A DNA stretch of 64,000 bases from Antennarius striatus (lineage: Eukaryota > Chordata > Actinopteri > Lophiiformes > Antennariidae), in NCBI RefSeq assembly GCF_040054535.1, contig NC_090796.1, positions 15,713,501 to 15,777,500 on the forward strand, given 5' to 3'. The position numbers and the translations under genes were made by a program. This document shows, one piece after another, positions 44,510-64,000 of this stretch (position 1 is the stretch's first letter; each line of letters starts with the position of its first letter). The notes under the pieces are model-generated. The model searched no databases, was not told the origin of the DNA, and saw nothing but the letters and a program-made list of their open reading frames with translations.

Positions 44510-45293
44510 TAAAATGTTAATAGAAATGAGGTTGTCAGTTTCAGATTTTCACCATTGATCATTAAATTGTAGAATTTGCCAAAGTGGTTTTCTTGTGACA
44601 AAAATAAAAAAGAAATTGCTCAAATTCTCCAGGAGGTCAATTTGTTTTTGGACAAATTGGAGGTGAAGGAAGATCGGAACGAAAAATAGAACATCTCGAC
44701 ATGAGTGATATAACTTTAGTGATTGTTTTCACCTGCAATCAGCCCTGGAGGGAAGAGATTTCTCTGTTCGCACCGCAGCTCAGGTGGTAATGAAACAACC
44801 ACGGCTGACCAAAACACCCCGGCTGTTCGTGACTCAGAGTCAGCGCAATGATTCACACCCCGGGAGCCGGTGATTGTCTTCCGGTGGGTGGCAATGACCG
44901 CAACGCTCGGCTTAATCACAGCTGGCCTCAACCCACCGGGTCGCCTCAGGGCCCCAGGCGTGAGATCAACCACAACGCGGAGCGACAAGAGAAAATCAAG
45001 ACACGCTTGTTGTGTTCCTCTTCATAACTCCGAGACGTGCCACCAGGAACGAAACTAACGTACAGCTCCAAAACAGCCTGGATCCGGGGTCTTTCAAGTG
45101 ATTTAACGCAGCAGGTAGAGGAGATTCGTTTTATGTGGTCAAAAAAATAAATAATAAAAAAAGCAACAGTAGAAAAACAAAGAAAAATTAAAAAAAATAT
45201 GAAAAGGCCAGAGAGCAAAGAAGAAAGTTTCTCTGCTGCTAACCACAAAAATAATTCGTGCAAAAAAACAACAACAACTGGAATGAAGCCTGT

Positions 45294-45295
<2 letters not shown>

Positions 45296-45375
<80 letters not shown>
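45296..45375. repeat. Long (CA)n microsatellite
   Basis: About 40 uninterrupted CA units, the longest perfect dinucleotide array in the window. It creates spurious Thr-His and Cys-Val ORFs. Confidence 0.98.
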
Positions 45376-45382
<7 letters not shown>

Positions 45383-47688
45383 TAACACGTGTGTGTACCT
45401 GTGGTTGCATCTGGAGGTTTCTCTACTGGATGCAGATTTTGATTCACACACTTCCTGTTTGCTCTCTTGTTTTATGTCTGATGAATCTTCAACCCATTCG
45501 GACCAGATCCTCATTTTCTCTGTGGCTGAATGTAATGTAGAACCTCCCGTCTAAGCAGCGCCATCACGTAACCTAACGCTCCTGTGTGGAGCAGCTGTGT
45601 GTAATTACTCCCCACCCCCCTCGGTGCAACTCCTCTGCGTGGAGGTGGTTTGTTCTTCACCTTCTGGAACATCTGTGCCGGGGCAGCTGCTGCCGAAAAG
45701 GATTTGCTCGCTGGGGAATCACCTCTTGACTTCCTGGCCTGGCAAACCCTCCAAATAACAACACTTGCTGCTATTTTTAGAGGCACACACGCTGTAAATG
45801 TCATTAATATCTCTACAGGATGATGAAACCTTCTTTCTAGGATAAAATCTGAATCATTGAAGCTTCGTTTTACGATTTTACATTTTTTTAAACATTTTTT
45901 ACGTGTTTCTTTTACGTTTTTTACGTTTTACGTTTACGATTTTTTTTCTTTTTTACGAAGCTTCGTTTTACATTTTACCTGCAACACCTGTCATTCCATC
46001 CGTCCTCTGTGAGGCGGAGTCTCTCTTAATTAGCAGCATGCTAAAATGCTAAAAAAAAAATAAAAAAAAAGATCATCCTGGTGAAATTATTCACAGTTTA
46101 GTCAGACAAATATCAGTCTGGTGTGTCTGGAACCAGCGCCGTGCGTCAGCTTGTTCCTGTGATATCCAGGCCTGCACTTCAAATGGCTGGACCGACTTCT
46201 GAGGAAGCTCTGGCCTGTCAGCCGCTGGCAAGGTCAAGTGGTTCCTGCTCCATCCCACACATCTGCACCGTATCCCCGCCGCCGGCCTCCTGCAGCATCA
46301 GCATCACCAGCCTCGCCCACGTGAACTCGCACTCGTCTGCAAGCCGAACGGGACGAAGCGGACCTCAGTTTTTCCTACAGGTTCACGTCCGGAGCTCCAG
46401 GAGGAACAGCGACATTAAAAAACGATGATCAGCCTCCTCCTCCTCCTCTCCGGCGTTCCGAGATGATGGCAGGTGTGTGAGAGTCTGTTCAATAACTTCT
46501 GGAGGCGGGGGGGGGATAAGAGGTTGAGGTCTTCCTCTAATTGCATATTGGCCAGAGAGGAAGAAGGCTGGTGCTGTTGTCAAAGGAAGCCAGCGATCTG
46601 TAAAAGCCCCAGCAGAGCTGGGATAATTAGAGCCTTTCCTCCCCGGCACACCCAGGATACGATCCTGCAGGAATCTAATGAGGTGACGCTTAAAATGAAC
46701 CGCAGTGATTACTACAAGCAAGTTGAGGGAATGAGACGGAGTTTATTTCCCATTAGGGGCGTTCAATCAAGCAGAAATCAGAGTTAACTTTGTTACGAAA
46801 GACACGGGTAACATTAATAAATGATTCGATCCATCAGTTTATATTTCGTCTGACTCAAACACATAAATTATCATTCATCTTGTGTCACTTTTCCTTTTAA
46901 TTTGAGTATTTTTCCATTTTTTAAAATTAGTCTGGCCTCTAAATGTAATATTTTCCCATAAAAGCCGTGCTATTTCTTTATATCATTTCTAATGTAATTC
47001 TTTATTTACCATTTTTTAAATTTCACAATTATTTCATTTAAAGTTATTTCTGAATATATAAATGATAATAATTCCTTATTTTTATTTACTTTTAAAATAT
47101 ATATATATATAAAGAAATTATTTCATTAATTTCCTTTTTTTAAACAATGAATCCATCGCCAGTTTAAAAGACATTCGAGGTCAATCAAATTAATCCGCTG
47201 CAGTGAAAAGTGAACACAATGAATTCTGTTCGAGTTCATTCCAGGAAACTTGGATATTATGAGAAAATTATGGAACCACAAAGTCATCGGAAAATTACCT
47301 GCAGCCATAAAATAAAGCGTTTGACCTGTGTTAACCTTCACGAAAGACGCAATAGTGTGAAGTATAATGAAATAAAAACCTCAAAAAGAATCCACATGTG
47401 TCCATTTTAGGAATTAAACTATTTCACCCGTGCAAACGTAATCTTTATTTAATAACTTGCCAAAGCAAATAGTAAAAAAAAAAAAAAAAAAAAAAAAGTA
47501 AAAACAAAACAAAACAATGACACACAAAAGGTCACTGAGTCCACAAGTTGATTTAAAGAACTACAAATTGCTGGAGTGCAGGTAATAAAAGCTTTTGTAA
47601 TGTTTGTGTTTACATAAGTTAATAAGTATTTACATGATGATGTCATGGGCTGTTCCTCACTAAAAGTTGATGCTAAATTCATTTCTCT

Positions 47689-47694
47689 TTTATT
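47689..47694 (-). terminator. cpxm2: Candidate cpxm2 poly(A) signal
   Basis: TTTATT on the plus strand is AATAAA on the transcript strand, about 330 bases after the cpxm2 stop. Another copy lies near 47446. Confidence 0.45.
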
Positions 47695-48025
47695 TAAAAA
47701 AAAAAAAAGTTTGCAGGATGGGTGTTTATACAGTAGGTGATGTCACAGGGACTAATGGCAGATTATAGACGGATATCTGACAGGATGAAACTCTGATCTG
47801 ACGTCTGGAGATGAAATCCAAACTAAACAAGAACCCAATAAAGCATCCTGCTTAAATTAAACCACATCTTTCTTCAAACACTGACTCGGCTGACAGCATC
47901 CTGGAGGAATCTGACGGCGGATCCAAACCCAGGGCTTGGATCCCCCCACCCCCACCCCCACCCCCGGTCTGATCGGCGTGGATGTTTTGTTTTGAATTCT
48001 TTCCTCCCTCTTCCCGGTTGGCTCC

Positions 48026-63730
<15,705 letters not shown>

Positions 63731-64000
63731 CTGAGGAAGGAAAGAACATTTTTATTTAAAATGAACTTCGACGGGTGGAATCAGCCTCAGAACTGCTGAT
63801 TCATCAAACTGAAACAGAAACAATCATCATCTGGACGGATCCAGGAATGAGAGTCAATCTCTGGGCTTTCAATTACAGGATATCTCCGACTCGCCGTCAG
63901 ACGATTCTGCTTTTTCAATTTGCACTTTCCTTTATTTATTATAGTGATCATCACATGTGAGATAACTCACAGTCATATAAAGAGGCTGGAGGGGTGCGGC
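63731..64000. other. cpxm2 intron continuing past the window edge
   Basis: Follows the acceptor of the exon ending at 63730. No further upstream exon is visible before 64000. Confidence 0.6.

Larger units (their letters stand above)
44512..48025. other. Intergenic region between gpr26 and cpxm2 (convergent 3' ends)
   Basis: No supported gene. It contains the long (CA)n array at 45296-45375, a TTTTACG-rich direct repeat (45859-45978) and an A-run at 47474-47497. There is an unusually GC-rich, open-frame stretch at 46120-46430, discussed as a finding. The rest is AT-rich. Confidence 0.45.

Noticed and set aside
44946-45554. Several Cys-Val or Thr-His repeat ORFs
   Set aside because: Produced by translation of the long (CA)n microsatellite.

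Overview
The window is genomic DNA of a ray-finned fish, probably a teleost of moderate genome size. Introns are mostly short with GT-AG ends. Mono-, di- and trinucleotide repeats are abundant, and fish-type Tc1/mariner-like and hAT-like miniature transposons are present. The gene order acadsb - hmx3 - bub3 - gpr26 - cpxm2 matches the vertebrate linkage group found on human 10q26. No prokaryotic, organellar or viral features were seen.

Layout. The last two coding exons of acadsb (+) run 78-862. A likely regulatory stretch follows, then the two-exon homeobox gene hmx3 (+, 3633-4746) and the complete spindle-checkpoint gene bub3 (+, 7094-9076, with a non-coding first exon ending at 6482). About 9 kb without genes but with several conserved-looking blocks separates bub3 from the next gene. 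That gene is on the minus strand (28664-18142), has six coding exons, and encodes a 323-residue protein with a NERD-like (nuclease-related, PD-(D/E)xK-type) domain. I cannot assign it a standard vertebrate name. Its last intron is 7.9 kb. Another 8.5 kb gene-free stretch leads to the orphan receptor gene gpr26 (+, 38017-41489, three exons). After a long non-coding 3' side comes cpxm2 on the minus strand (63730-48026, thirteen coding exons visible, N-terminus beyond the right edge).

How the genes relate. This is synteny, not an operon. acadsb (mitochondrial acyl-CoA oxidation) and bub3 (mitosis) are housekeeping genes beside a developmental regulator, hmx3, and two tissue-restricted genes, gpr26 and cpxm2. 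The arrangement suggests a genomic regulatory block in which the gene-poor DNA and the long intron of the NERD-like gene carry enhancers for neighbours. CTCF-like motifs at 1276(+), 26094(-), 27847(+), 33844(+), 33921(+) and 40500(-) are oriented as two convergent sets, one around hmx3/bub3 and one around gpr26. This was read by eye and is inference.

The least expected elements are the NERD-like gene and the absence of hmx2 beside hmx3. In tetrapods hmx2 lies between hmx3 and bub3, so this may be one of the two copies left by the teleost genome duplication. Exon borders were set by hand from splice consensus and reading-frame continuity. Protein identities rest on remembered family sequences, not on a search.
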